NCBI GenBank assembly: GCA_947846985.1
Contig: CANTUZ010000027.1
Span: 3,283,535 to 3,347,534 of the forward strand
Reading direction: 5' to 3'
DNA from: Fratercula arctica
Taxonomy: Eukaryota > Chordata > Aves > Charadriiformes > Alcidae
Length of the DNA stretch: 64,000 nucleotides
This document shows, in pieces, positions 1-12,116 of the stretch. The first letter of the stretch is position 1. The number at the start of each line of letters is the position of its first letter. The position numbers and the translations under genes are program-made. The notes under the pieces are model-generated. The model was given only the letters and a program-made list of their open reading frames with translations, had not been told where the DNA came from and did not search any database.

Positions 1-371
1 CCCAAGATTGCTGCCACGCCCAAGCAGCCACGAGGAAATACCATGGCTTCTTTTAAAGCTCTCTGGGAACCGCTTCCATCGTCCATCAGAGCTTGGCTCT
101 CTGTGCTTTCCTGGTGCCTTCAGCCTCAAAACCAGCCTTTCTCACTTATTCCACGTTTGGCCTCAAAAACAGCAAACGTCCCAAGATGGCTGCCACGCCC
201 AAGCAGCCACGAGAGAAAACCATGGCTTCTTTTAAAGCTCTCTGGCAATTGCTTGCATAGCCCCACAGACCTCTGGGGCTCTGGGCTTTCCTGGTGCCTT
301 CAGCCTCAAAACCAGCCTTTCTCATTCGCACCAGGGCAGGCCTCCAAAATGCCCGTATGTCTGGAGATTGT

Positions 372-1973
372 TGCCACGCCCAAGCAGCCATGAGGAAATA
401 CCATGGCTTGTTTTAATGCTCTCTGGAACCGCTTCCATCGTCCATCAGAGCTTGGCTCTCCGTGCTTTCCTGGTGCCTTCAGCCTCAAAAGCAGCCTTTC
501 TCACTCATTCCACGTTTGGCCTCAAATATAGCAAACGTCCCAAGATTGCTGCCACGCCCAAGCAGCCACGAGAGAAAACCATGGCTTCTTTTAAAGCTCT
601 CTGGCAATTGCTTGCATACCCCACAGACCTTGTTGCTCTGGGCTTTCCTGGTGCCTTCAGCCTCAAAACCAGCCTTTCTCATTCGCACCAGGGCAGGCCT
701 CCAAAATGACCATATGTCTGGAGATGGCTGCCACGCCCAAGCAGCCATGAGGAAATACCATGGCTTGTTTTAATGCTCTCTGGAAACTGCTTCCATCGTC
801 CATCAGAGCTTGGCTCTCCGTGCTTTCCTGGTGCCTTCAGCCTCAAAAGCAGCCTTTCTCACTGATTCCAGGACCGCCTTCAAAAATAGCAAATGTCCCA
901 AGATGGCTGCCACGCCCAAGCAGCCACCAGGGAAAACCATGGCTTCTTTTAAAGCTCTCTGGGAACCGCTTCCATCGTCCATCAGAGCTTGGCTCTCCGT
1001 GCTTTCCTGGTGCCTTCAGCCTCAAAAGCAGCCTTTCTCACTTATTCCAGGACCCCTTCAAAAATAGCAAACGTCCCAAGATTGCTGCCACGCCCAAGCA
1101 GCCACGAGGAAATACCATGGCTTCTTTTAAAGCTCTCTGGAACCGCTTCCATCGTCCATCAGAGCTTGGCTCTCCGTGCTTTCCTGGCGCCTTCAGCCTC
1201 AAAACCAGCCTTTCTCACTTATTCACAGTTGGCCTCAAAAATAGCAAACGTCCCAAGATGGCTGCCACGCCCAAGCAGCCACGAGGGAAAACCATGGCTT
1301 CTTTTAAAGCTCTCTGGCAATTGCTTGCATAGCCCCACAGACCTTGTTGCTCTGGGCTTTCCTGGTGCCTTCAGCCTCAAAACCAGCCTTTCTCATTCGC
1401 ACCAGGGCAGGCCTCCAAAATGACCATATGTCTGGAGATGGCTGCCACGCCCAAGCAGCCATGAGGAAATACCATGGCTTGTTTTAATGCTCTCTGGAAA
1501 CGCTTCCATCGTCCATCAGAGCTTGGCTCTCCGTGCTTTCCTGGCGCCTTCAGCCTCAAAAGCAGCCTTTCTCACTTATTCCATTTGGCCTCAAAAATAG
1601 CAAACGTCCCAAGATGGCTGCCACGCCCAAGCAGCCACAGGGAAACCATGGCTTCTTTTAAAGCTCTCTGGCAATTGCTTGCATAGCCCACAGACCTTGT
1701 GCTCTGGGCTTTCCTGGTGCCTTCAGCCTCAAAACCAGCCTTTCTCATTCGCACCAGGGCAGGCCTCCAAAATGACCATATGTCTGGAGATGGCTGCCAC
1801 GCCCAAGCAGCCATGAGAGAAAACCATGGCTTCTTTTAAAGCTCTCTGGCAATTGCTTGCATAGCCCCACAGACCTTGTTGCTCTGGGCTTTCCTGGTGC
1901 CTTCAGCCTCAAAACCAGCCTTTCTCATTCGCACCAGGGCAGGCCTCCAAAATACCATATGTCTGGAGATGGC
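372..1973. repeat. Higher-order block, copy 1 of 2
   Basis: Monomers starting at 372, 550, 729, 908, 1086, 1263, 1443, ~1616, 1795 and ~1973 follow the class order A-B-A-A-A-B-A-B-B-A. The same order recurs 5.36 kb downstream. Diagnostic variants are shared too: AGACCTCTGGGGCTCTGGG just before the block (267 and 5628), CTGATTCCAGGACCGCC (863 and 6224), and the CCATGAGAGAAAACC start of the second B (1810 and 7180). The shared order extends back to the monomers at 12 and 191. Confidence 0.75.
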
Positions 1974-2332
1974 TGCCACGCCCAAGCAGCCATGAGGAAA
2001 TACCATGGCTTCTTTTAATGCTCTCTGGGAACCGCTTCCATCGTCCATCAGAGCTTGGCTCTCCGTGCTTTCCTGGTGCCTTCAGCCTCAAAACCAGCCT
2101 TTCTCACTTATTCCACGTTTGGCCTCAAAAACAGCAAACGTCCCAAGATGGCTGCCACGCCCAAGCAGCCACGAGAGAAAACCATGGCTTCTTTTAAAGC
2201 TCTCTGGCAATTGCTTGCATAGCCCCACAGACCTTGTTGCTCTGGGCTTTCCTGGTGCCTTCAGCCTCAAAACCAGCCTTTCTCCTTCGCACCAGGGCAG
2301 GCCTCCAAAATGACCATATGTCTGGAGATGGC

Positions 2333-3942
2333 TGCCACGCCCAAGCAGCCATGAGGAAATACCATGGCTTGTTTTAATGCTCTCTGGGAACCGCTTCCAT
2401 CGTCCATCAGAGCTTGGCTCTCCGTGCTTTCCTGGTGCCTTCAGCCTCAAAAGCAGCCTTTCTCACTTATTCCAGGACCCCTTCAAAAATAGCAAACGTC
2501 CCAAGATGGCTGCCACGCCCAAGCAGCCACGAGGAAATACCATGGCTTCTTTTAAAGCTCTCTGGGAACCGCTTCCATCGTCCATCAGAGCTTGGCTCTC
2601 CGTGCTTTCCTGGCGCCTTCAGCCTCAAAACCAGCCTTTCTCACTTATTCCACGTTTGGCCTCAAAAATAGCAAACGTCCCAAGATTGCTGCCACGCCCA
2701 AGCAGCCACGAGAGAAAACCATGGCTTCTTTTAAAGCTCTCTGGCAATTGCTTGCATAGCCCCACAGACCTTTTGCTCTGGGCTTTCCTGGTGCCTTCAG
2801 CCTCAAAACCAGCCTTTCTCACTTCGCACCAGGGCAGGCCTCCAAAATGACCATATGTCTGGAGATGGCTGCCACGCCCAAGCAGCCATGAGGAAATACC
2901 ATGGCTTCTTTTAATGCTCTCTGGGAACCGCTTCCATCGTCCATCAGAGCTTGGCTCTCCGTGCTTTCCTGGTGCCTTCAGCCTCAAAAGCAGCCTTTCT
3001 CACTTATTCCAGGACCCCCTTCAAAAATAGCAAACGTCCCAAGATTGCTGCCACGCCCAAGCAGCCACGAGAGAAAACCATGGCTTCTTTTAAAGCTCTC
3101 TGGGAACCGCTTCCATCGTCCATCAGAGCTTGGCTCTCCGTGCTTTCCTGGTGCCTTCAGCCTCAAAAGCAGCCTTTCTCACTTATTCCACGTTTGGCCT
3201 CAAAAATAGCAAACGTCCCAAGATGGCTGCCACGCCCAAGCAGCCACGAGAGAAAACCATGGCTTCTTTTAAAGCTCTCTGGCAATTGCTTGCATAGCCC
3301 CACAGACCTTGTGCTCTGGGCTTTCCTGGTGCCTTCAGCCTCAAAACCAGCCTTTCTCCTTCGCACCAGGGCAGGCCTCCAAAATGACCATATGTCTGGA
3401 GATGGCTGCCACGCCCAAGCAGCCATGAGGAAATACCATGGCTTGTTTTAATGCTCTCTGGAAACTGCTTCCATCGTCCATCAGAGCTTGGCTCTCCGTG
3501 CTTTCCTGGTGCCTTCAGCCTCAAAACCAGCCTTTCTCACTTATTCCACGTTTGGCCTCAATAATAACAAACGTCCCAAGATGGCTGCCACGCCCAAGCA
3601 GCCACGAGGGAAAACCATGGCTTCTTTTAAAGCTCTCTGGGAACCGCTTCCATCGTCCATCAGAGCTTGGCTCTCCGTGCTTTCCTGGTGCCTTCAGCCT
3701 CAAAACCAGCCTTTCTCACTCATTCCACGTTTGGCCTCAAAAATAGCAAACGTCCCAAGATTGCTGCCACGCCCAAGCAGCCACGAGAGAAAACCATGGC
3801 TTCTTTTAAAGCTCTCTGGCAATTGCTTGCATAGCCCCACAGACCTTGTTGCTCTGTGCTTTCCTGGTGCCTTCAGCCTCAAAACCAGCCTTTCTCCTTC
3901 GCACCAGGGCAGGCCTCCAAAATGACCATATGTCTGGAGATG
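2333..3942. repeat. Three consecutive A-A-B trimers in the satellite
   Basis: Between about 2.33 and 3.94 kb the monomers read A-A-B three times with a period near 537 bp. The next stretch (3.94-4.83 kb) is five class A monomers followed by a B. This shows a shorter-range order nested in the 30-monomer period. Confidence 0.65.
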
Positions 3943-5731
3943 GCTGCCACGCCCAAGCAGCCATGAGGAAATACCATGGCTTGTTTTAATGCTCTCTGGA
4001 AACTGCTTCCATCGTCCATCAGAGCTTGGCTCTCCGTGCTTTCCTGGTGCCTTCAGCCTCAAAAGCAGCCTTTCTCACTATTCCACGGACCGCCTTCAAA
4101 ATAGCAAATGTCCCAAGATTGCTGCCACGCCCAAGCAGCCACCAGGGGAAACCATGGCTTCTTTTAAAGCTCTCTGGAACCGCTTCCATCGTCCATCAGA
4201 GCTTGCTCTCCGTGCTTTCCTGGTGCCTTCAGCCTCAAAACCAGCCTTTCTCACTTATTCCACGTTGGCCTCAAAAATAGCAAACGTCCCAAGATGGCTG
4301 CCACGCCCAAGCAGCCACGAGAGAAAACCATGGCTTCTTTTAAAGCTCTCTGGGAACCGCTTCCATCGTCCATCAGAGCTTGGCTCTCCGTGCTTTCCTG
4401 GTGCCTTCAGCCTCAAAACCAGCCTTTCTCACTTATTCCACGTTTGGCCTCAATAATAACAGAAATCCCAAGATGGCTGCCACGCCCAAGCAGCCACCAG
4501 GGAAAACCATGGCTTCTTTTAAAGCTCTCTGGGAACCGCTTCCATCGTCCATCAGAGCTTGCTCTCCGTGCTTTCCTGGTGCCTTCAGCCTCAAAACCAG
4601 CCTTTCTCACTTATTCCAGGACCCCCTTCAAAAATAGCAAACGTCCCAAGATGGCTGCCACGCCCAAGCAGCCACGAGGAAATACCATGGCTTCTTTTAA
4701 AGCTCTCTGGGAACCGCTTCCATCGTCCATCAGAGCTTGGCTCTCCGTGCTTTCCTGGTGCCTTCAGCCTCAAACCAGCCTTTCTCACTCATTCCACGTT
4801 TGGCCTCAAAAATAGCAAACGTCCCAAGATTGCTGCCACGCCCAAGCAGCCACGAGGGAAAACCATGGCTTCTTTTAAAGCTCTCTGGCAATTGCTTGCA
4901 TAGCCCCACAGACCTTGTTGCTCTGGGCTTTCCTGGCGCCTTCAGCCTCAAAACCAGCCTTTCTCATTCGCACCAGGGCAGGCCTCAAAAATTACCATAT
5001 GTCTGGAGATTGCTGCCACGCCCAAGCAGCCACCAGGGGAAACCGTGGCTTCTTTTAAAGCTCTCTGGGAACTGCTTCCATCGTCCATCAGAGCTTGGCT
5101 CTCTGTGCTTTCCTGGTGCCTTCAGCCTCAAAACCAGCCTTTCTCACTTATTCCACGTTTGGCCTCAAAAATCGCAAACGTCCCAAGATTGCTGCCACGC
5201 CCAAGCAGCCACGAGGAGAAAACATGGCTTCTTTTAAAGCTCTCTGGGAACCGCTTCCATCGTCCATCAGATCTTGGCTCTCCGTGCTTTCCTGGTGCCT
5301 TCAGCCTCAAAACCAGCCTTTCTCACTTATTCCACGTTTGGCCTCAAAAATCGCAAACGTCCCAAGATTGCTGCCACGCCCAAGCAGCCACGAGGAAATA
5401 CCATGGCTTCTTTTAAAGCTCTCTGGGAACCGCTTCCATCGTCCATCAGATCTTGGCTCTCCGTGCTTTCCTGGTGCCTTCAGCCTCAAAACCAGCCTTT
5501 CTCACTTATTCCACGTTTGGCCTCAAAAACAGCAAACGTCCCAAGATGGCTGCCACGCCCAAGCAGCCATGAGAGAAAACCATGGCTTCTTTTAAAGCTC
5601 TCTGGCAATTGCTTGCATAGCCCCACAGACCTCTGGGGCTCTGGGCTTTCCTGGTGCCTTCAGCCTCAAAACCAGCCTTTCTCATTCGCACCAGGGCAGG
5701 CCTCCAAAATGACCATATGTCTGGAGATGGC

Positions 5732-7345
5732 TGCCACGCCCAAGCAGCCATGAGGAAATACCATGGCTTGTTTTAATGCTCTCTGGAAACTGCTTCCATC
5801 GTCCATCAGAGCTTGGCTCTCCGTGCTTTCCTGGTGCCTTCAGCCTCAAAAGCAGCCTTTCTCACTCATTCCACGTTTGGCCTCAAAATAGCAAACGTCC
5901 CAAGATTGCTGCCACGCCCAAGCAGCCACGAGAGAAAACCATGGCTTCTTTTAAAGCTCTCTGGCAATTGCTTGCATAGCCCCACAGACCTTGTTGCTCT
6001 GGGCTTTCCTGGTGCCTTCAGCCTCAAAACCAGCCTTTCTCATTCGCACCAGGGCAGGCCTCCAAAATGACCATATGTCTGGAGATGGCTGCCACGCCCA
6101 AGCAGCCATGAGGAAATACCATGGCTTGTTTTAATGCTCTCTGGAAACTGCTTCCATCGTCCATCAGAGCTTGGCTCTCCGTGCTTTCCTGGTGCCTTCA
6201 GCCTCAAAAGCAGCCTTTCTCACTGATTCCAGGACCGCCTTCAAAAATAGCAAATGTCCCAAGATGGCTGCCACGCCCAAGCAGCCACCAGGGAAAACCA
6301 TGGCTTCTTTTAAAGCTCTCTGGGAACCGCTTCCATCGTCCATCAGAGCTTGCTCTCCGTGCTTTCCTGGTGCCTTCAGCCTCAAAAGCAGCCTTTCTCA
6401 CTTATTCCAGGACCCCCTTCAAAAATAGCAAACGTCCCAAGATTGCTGCCACGCCCAAGCAGCCACGAGGAAATACCATGGCTTCTTTTAAAGCTCTCTG
6501 GGAACCGCTTCCATCGTCCATCAGAGCTTGGCTCTCCGTGCTTTCCTGGCGCCTTCAGCCTCAAAAGCAGCCTTTCTCACTTATTCCACATTTGGCCTCA
6601 AAAATAGCAAACGTCCCAAGATGGCTGCCACGCCCAAGCAGCCACAAGGGAAACCATGGCTTCTTTTAAAGCTCTCTGGCAATTGCTTGCATAGCCCCAC
6701 AGACCTTGTTGCTCTGGGCTTTCCTGGTGCCTTCAGCCTCAAAACCAGCCTTTCTCATTCGCACCAGGGCAGGCCTCCAAAATGACCATATGTCTGGAGA
6801 TGGCTGCCACGCCCAAGCAGCCATGAGGAAATACCATGGCTTGTTTTAATGCTCTCTGGAAACTGCTTCCATCGTCCATCAGAGCTTGGCTCTCCGTGCT
6901 TTCCTGGCGCCTTCAGCCTCAAAAGCAGCCTTTCTCACTTATTCTACATTTGGCCTCAAAAATAGCAAACGTCCCAAGATGGCTGCCACGCCCAAGCAGC
7001 CACAAGGGAAAACCATGGCTTCTTTTAAAGCTCTCTGGCAATTGCTTGCATAGCCCCACAGACCTTTGTGCTCTGGGCTTTCCTGGTGCCTTCAGCCTCA
7101 AAACCAGCCTTTCCAATTCGCACCAGGGCAGGCCTCCAAAATGACCATATGTCTGGAGATGGCTGCCACGCCCAAGCAGCCATGAGAGAAAACCATGGCT
7201 TCTTTTAAAGCTCTCTGGCAATTGCTTGCATAGCCCCACAGACCTCTGGGACTCTGGGCTTTCCTGGCACCTTCAGCCTCAAAACCAGCCTTTCTCATTC
7301 GCACCAGGGCAGGCCTCCAAAATAACCATATGTCTGGAGATGGCT
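5732..7345. repeat. Higher-order block, copy 2 of 2
   Basis: Repeats the class order of 372-1973. The offset is steady along the block: 5732-372 is 5360, 6269-908 is 5361, 6626-1263 is 5363 and 7164-1795 is 5369. That is a period of about 30 monomers. The copies have separated by point changes and 1-bp indels, for example TTCACAGTTGG at 1222 against TTCCACATTTGG at 6583. Confidence 0.75.
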
Positions 7346-7502
7346 GCCACGCCCAAGCAGCCATGAGGAAATAACATGGCTTGTTTTAATGCTCTCTGGA
7401 AACTGCTTCCATCGTCCATCAGAGCTTGGCTCTCCGTGCTTTCCTGGTGCCTTCAGCCTCAAAACCATCCTTTCTCACTTATTCCACGTTTGGCCTCAAA
7501 AA

Positions 7503-7702
7503 NNNNNNNNNNNNNNNNNNNNNNNNNNNNNNNNNNNNNNNNNNNNNNNNNNNNNNNNNNNNNNNNNNNNNNNNNNNNNNNNNNNNNNNNNNNNNNNNNN
7601 NNNNNNNNNNNNNNNNNNNNNNNNNNNNNNNNNNNNNNNNNNNNNNNNNNNNNNNNNNNNNNNNNNNNNNNNNNNNNNNNNNNNNNNNNNNNNNNNNNNN
7701 NN
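7503..7702. other. Assembly gap, 200 N
   Basis: Exactly 200 N separate the two satellite arrays. Round-number gaps are normally placeholders, so the true distance and even the adjacency of the arrays are unknown. Confidence 0.98.
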
Positions 7703-10700
7703 TAGATCTCGTGTGTATGATTGGGTATAAGAACTAGAACCGCAACCGGATCCCGTAAGCTAAAGTAGTGTTTTTCCGTTTAGAAGCTCCAAAACCGAAA
7801 ACTCATAGGACTTCGGCCACACCCACAAAGCTTTGAGAGGCTAATAAGAAGCTTGGTTAGTGTTTTTGGAGTCAAATATGACTAGATCTCGTGTGTATGA
7901 TTGGGTATAAGAACTAGAACCGCAACCGGATCCCGTAAGCTAAAGTAGTGTTTTTCCGTTTAGAAGCTCCAAAACCGAAAACTCATAGGACTTCGGCCAC
8001 ACCCACAAAGCTTTGAGAGGCAATAAGAAGCTTGGTTAGTGTTTTTGGAGTCAAATATGACTAGATCTCGTGTGTATGATTGGGTATAAGAACTAGAACC
8101 GCAACCGGATCCCGTAAGCTAAAGTAGTGTTTTTCCGTTTAGAAGCTCCAAAACCGAAAACTCATAGGACTTCGGCCACACCCACAAAGCTTTGAGAGGC
8201 AATAAGTCAAATATGACTAGATCTCGTGTGTATGATTGGATATAAGAACTAGAACCTCAACCGGATCCCGTAAGCTAAAGTAGTGTTTTTCCGTTTAGAA
8301 GCTCCAAAACCGAAAACTCATAGGACTTCGGCCACACCCACAAAGCTTTGAGAGGGTATAAGAAGCTTGGTTAGTGTTTTTGGAGTCAAATATGACTAGA
8401 TCTCGTGTGTATGATTGGGTATTAGAACTAGAACCTCAACCGGATCCCGTAAGCTAAAGTAGTGTTTTTCCGTTTAGAAGCTCCAAAACCGAAAACTCAT
8501 AGGACTTCGGCCACACCCACAAAGCTTTGAGAGGCTATAAGAAGCTTGGTTAGTGTTTTTGGAGTCAAATATGACTAGATCTCGTGTGTATGATTGGGTA
8601 TAAGAACTAGAACCTCAACCGGATCCCGTAAGCTAAAGTAGTGTTTTCCGTTTAGAAGCTCCAAAACCGAAAACTCATAGGACTTCGGCCACACCCACAA
8701 AGCTTTGAGAGGGTATAAGAAGCTTGGTTAGTGTTTTTGGAGTCAAATATGACTAGATCTCGTGTGTATGATTGGGTATAAGAACTAGAACCGCAACCGG
8801 ATCCCGTAAGCTAAAGTAGTGTTTTTCCGTTTAGAAGCTCCAAAACCGAAAACTCATAGGACTTCGGCCACACCCACAAAGCTTTGAGAGGCAATAAGAA
8901 GCTTGGTTAGTGTTTTTGGAGTCAAATATGACTAGATCTCGTGTGTATGATTGGGTATAAGAACTAGAACCGCAACCGGATCCCGTAAGCTAAAGTAGTG
9001 TTTTTCCGTTTAGAAGCTCCAAAACCGAAAACTCATAGGACTTCGGCCACACCCACAAAGCTTTGAGAGGCAATAAGAAGCTTGGTTAGTGTTTTTGGAG
9101 TCAAATATGACTAGATCTCGTGTGTATGATTGGGTATAAGAACTAGAACCGCAACCGGATCCCGTAAGCTAAAGTAGTGTTTTTCCGTTTAGAAGCTCCA
9201 AAACCGAAAACTCATAGGACTTCGGCCACACCCACAAAGCTTTGAGAGGCTAATAAGAAGCTTGGTTAGTGTTTTTGGAGTCAAATATGACTAGATCTCG
9301 TGTGTATGATTGGGTATAAGAACTAGAACCGCAACCGGATCCCGTAAGCTAAAGTAGTGTTTTTCCGTTTAGAAGCTCCAAAACCGAAAACTCATAGGAC
9401 TTCGGCCACACCCACAAAGCTTTGAGAGGCAATAAGAAGCTTGGTTAGTGTTTTTGGAGTCAAATATGACTAGATCTCGTGTGTATGATTGGGTATAAGA
9501 ACTAGAACCGCAACCGGATCCCGTAAGCTAAAGTAGTGTTTTTCCGTTTAGAAGCTCCAAAACCGAAAACTCATAGGACTTCGGCCACACCCACAAAGCT
9601 TTGAGAGGCAATAAGAAGCTTGGTTAGTGTTTTTGGAGTCAAATATGACTAGATCTCGTGTGTATGATTGGGTATAAGAACTAGAACCGCAACCGGATCC
9701 CGTAAGCTAAAGTAGTGTTTTTCCGTTTAGAAGCTCCAAAACCGAAAACTCATAGGACTTCGGCCACACCCACAAAGCTTTGAGAGGGTATAAGAAGCTT
9801 GGTTAGTGTTTTTGGAGTCAAATATGACTAGATCTCGTGTGTATGATTGGGTATAAGAACTAGAACCGCAACCGGATCCCGTAAGCTAAAGTAGTGTTTT
9901 TCCGTTTAGAAGCTCCAAAACCGAAAACTCATAGGACTTCGGCCACACCCACAAAGCTTTGAGAGGCAATAAGAAGCTTGGTTAGTGTTTTTGGAGTCAA
10001 ATATGACTAGATCTCGTGTGTATGATTGGGTATAAGAACTAGAACCGCAACCGGATCCCGTAAGCTAAAGTAGTGTTTTTCCGTTTAGAAGCTCCAAAAC
10101 CGAAAACTCATAGGACTTCGGCCACACCCACAAAGCTTTGAGAGGGTATAAGAAGCTTGGTTAGTGTTTTTGGAGTCAAATATGACTAGATCTCGTGTGT
10201 ATGATTGGGTATAAGAACTAGAACCGCAACCGGATCCCGTAAGCTAAAGTAGTGTTTTTCCGTTTAGAAGCTCCAAAACCGAAAACTCATAGGACTTCGG
10301 CCACACCCACAAAGCTTTGAGAGGCAATAAGAAGCTTGGTTAGTGTTTTTGGAGTCAAATATGACTAGATCTCGTGTGTATGATTGGGTATAAGAACTAG
10401 AACCGCAACCGGATCCCGTAAGCTAAAGTAGTGTTTTTCCGTTTAGAAGCTCCAAAACCGAAAACTCATAGGACTTCGGCCACACCCACAAAGCTTTGAG
10501 AGGCTATAAGAAGCTTGGTTAGTGTTTTTGGAGTCAAATATGACTAGATCTCGTGTGTATGATTGGGTATAAGAACTAGAACCGCAACCGGATCCCGTAA
10601 GCTAAAGTAGTGTTTTTCCGTTTAGAAGCTCCAAAACCGAAAACTCATAGGACTTCGGCCACACCCACAAAGCTTTGAGAGGCAATAAGAAGCTTGGTTA

Positions 10701-11545
10701 GTGTTTTTGGAGTCAAATATGACTAGATCTCGTGTGTATGATTGGGTATAAGAACTAGAACCGCAACCGGATCCCGTAAGCTAAAGTAGTGTTTTTCCGT
10801 TTAGAAGCTCCAAAACCGAAAACTCATAGGACTTCGGCCACACCCACAAAGCTTTGAGAGGGTAATAAGAAGCTTGGTTAGTGTTTTTGGAGTCAAATAT
10901 GACTAGATCTCGTGTGTATGATTGGGTATAAGAACTAGAACCGCAACCGGATCCCGTAAGCTAAAGTAGTGTTTTTCCGTTTAGAAGCTCCAAAACCGAA
11001 AACTCATAGGACTTCGGCCACACCCACAAAGCTTTGAGAGGGTATAAGAAGCTTGGTTAGTGTTTTTGGAGTCAAATATGACTAGATCTCGTGTGTATGA
11101 TTGGGTATAAGAACTAGAACCTCAACCGGATCCCGTAAGCTAAAGTAGTGTTTTTCCGTTTAGAAGCTCCAAAACCGAAAACTCATAGGACTTCGGCCAC
11201 ACCCACAAAGCTTTGAGAGGGTATAAGAAGCTTGGTTAGTGTTTTTGGAGTCAAATATGACTAGATCTCGTGTGTATGATTGGGTATAAGAACTAGAACC
11301 GCAACCGGATCCCGTAAGCTAAAGTAGTGTTTTTCGGTTTAAAAGCTCTAAAACCGAAAACTCATAGGACTTCGGCCACACCCACAAAGCTTTGATAGGC
11401 AATAAGAAAGCTTGTTTAGTGTTTTTGGAGGCAAATATGACTAGATCTCGTGTGTATGATTGGGTATAAGCAACTAGACCTCAACCGGATCCCGTAAGCT
11501 AAAGTAGTGTTTTTCCGTTTAGAAGCTCCAAAACCGAAAACTCAT
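7703..11545 (-). repeat. CEN180/pAL1-like centromeric satellite array
   Basis: Twenty-one full monomers of about 179 bp plus a partial one; starts of TAGATCTCGTGTGTATGATT are at 7703, 7883, 8062, 8218, 8397, 8576, and then about every 179 bp to 11442. Signature words of the Arabidopsis centromere repeat are present: GGTATAAGAACTAGAACC, CCGCAACCGGATC, AAAGCTTTGAGAG and GAAGCTTGGTTAGTGTTTTTGG. Strand is given as minus because the conventional pAL1 reading is the reverse complement. The monomer at 8062-8217 is only 156 bp, lacking about 23 bp. The last two monomers (from about 11263) are the most degraded, as expected at an array edge. The final one is cut at 11545 by LTR sequence. Confidence 0.93.
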
Positions 11546-12043
11546 GTATGGAGTTCGCTCTTATTCGATATACAGTTCGCATAAAGAAAGGCCGAAGCGA
11601 GGAGAATATTGTTCGAGGCTCGCAGTAGCATCAAAGCACGGGAGTTCGGAGTCAGCAAGAAAGAGTTCGGAAAGCCCATGTGAAGCCCAAGACAGTTCAA
11701 ATTCAAGCCGTTTCGGTCAAATTGTAACTTATATGATTAATGCGGATCAATATGATTATGAGTAGTAAATAGCCGCATTAATCGTATTTTCTCTATAAAA
11801 ACTAACCTCAAACGCATGTGTTTGAGGGGCAATCTATTTACACACTACTTCCAAGCAATACAACATACTTTCTCTCTTTATTATTTTCGCAAGGCTTTTT
11901 GTACTTCGTTCTTATCAGATTTCTTTACTTTCTTTTCTTGGTTAACTTCCCTTTCGAATTCTCAGTATTCATTTGCTGATTTTACAAGAGTTTTTCTCCT
12001 CTGAAATACTTAAAGACAATTGAGTGTGAATCCTACATCCACA
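11546..12043 (+). repeat. 5' LTR, truncated
   Basis: Collinear with the 3' LTR from 23244 onward: GGAGTTCGCTCTTATTC, AGGAGAATATTGTTC and TAGCCGCATTAATC are shared, ending GTGTGAATCCTACATCCACA at 12043. It differs from the 3' LTR at a few percent of positions by eye, so the insertion is not very recent. Confidence 0.9.
11794..11800 (+). promoter_or_regulatory. LTR TATA box
   Basis: TATAAAA in TTTTCTCTATAAAAACTAACC, conserved at the same place in the other two LTRs. It lies about 245 bp before the LTR end, a plausible core promoter for the genomic RNA. Confidence 0.6.
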
Positions 12044-12046
12044 TTT

Positions 12047-12064
12047 TGGCGCCGCCTGTGGGGA
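12047..12064 (+). other. Primer binding site (candidate)
   Basis: TGGCGCCGCCTGTGGGGA begins 4 bases after the LTR end. Its first half, TGGCGCC, matches the tRNA-Asp-type site used by the Athila element in this window. The second half differs, so the tRNA assignment is uncertain. Confidence 0.65.
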
Positions 12065-12116
12065 GCTACCACAAAACTCTTTAATCTCAAAATCTCTCTT
12101 TCCCAACCAAGAAACT

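Larger units (their letters stand above)
1..7502. repeat. Tandem satellite array, ~178-bp monomers, family not recognised
   Basis: About 42 head-to-tail monomers, with the shared TGCCACGCC box at 12, 191, 372, 550, 729, 908, 1086, 1263, 1443 and so on, so monomers are 177-181 bp. Two classes alternate. Class A carries CGCTTCCATCGTCCATCAGAG and usually CCACGTTTGGCC or CAGGACC. Class B carries CAATTGCTTGCATAG and CACCAGGGCAGGCCTCC. Both share the ATGGCTTCTTTTAAAGCTCT and CTTTCCTGGTGCCTTCAGCC boxes. Long open frames cross the array on both strands, but 178 is not a multiple of three and the frame changes at each monomer, so they are not genes. Location beside a CEN180-like array suggests a centromeric or pericentromeric satellite. 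I cannot match it to a named family. Confidence 0.95.

Noticed and set aside
1..7502. Dozens of 60-190 codon open frames in the satellite on both strands
   Set aside because: Monomer length is not a multiple of three, so the same text is read in all three frames in turn. There is no start context, intron or known domain. These are composition artefacts.
1..11545. Possible common origin of the two satellites (similar length; both contain a GCCAC-x-CCCA word)
   Set aside because: Apart from the length and one short word, the alignable text is too poor to claim homology by eye.
1..11545. CRISPR-like array
   Set aside because: Repeats are direct head-to-tail monomers without unique spacers, in a plant genome.
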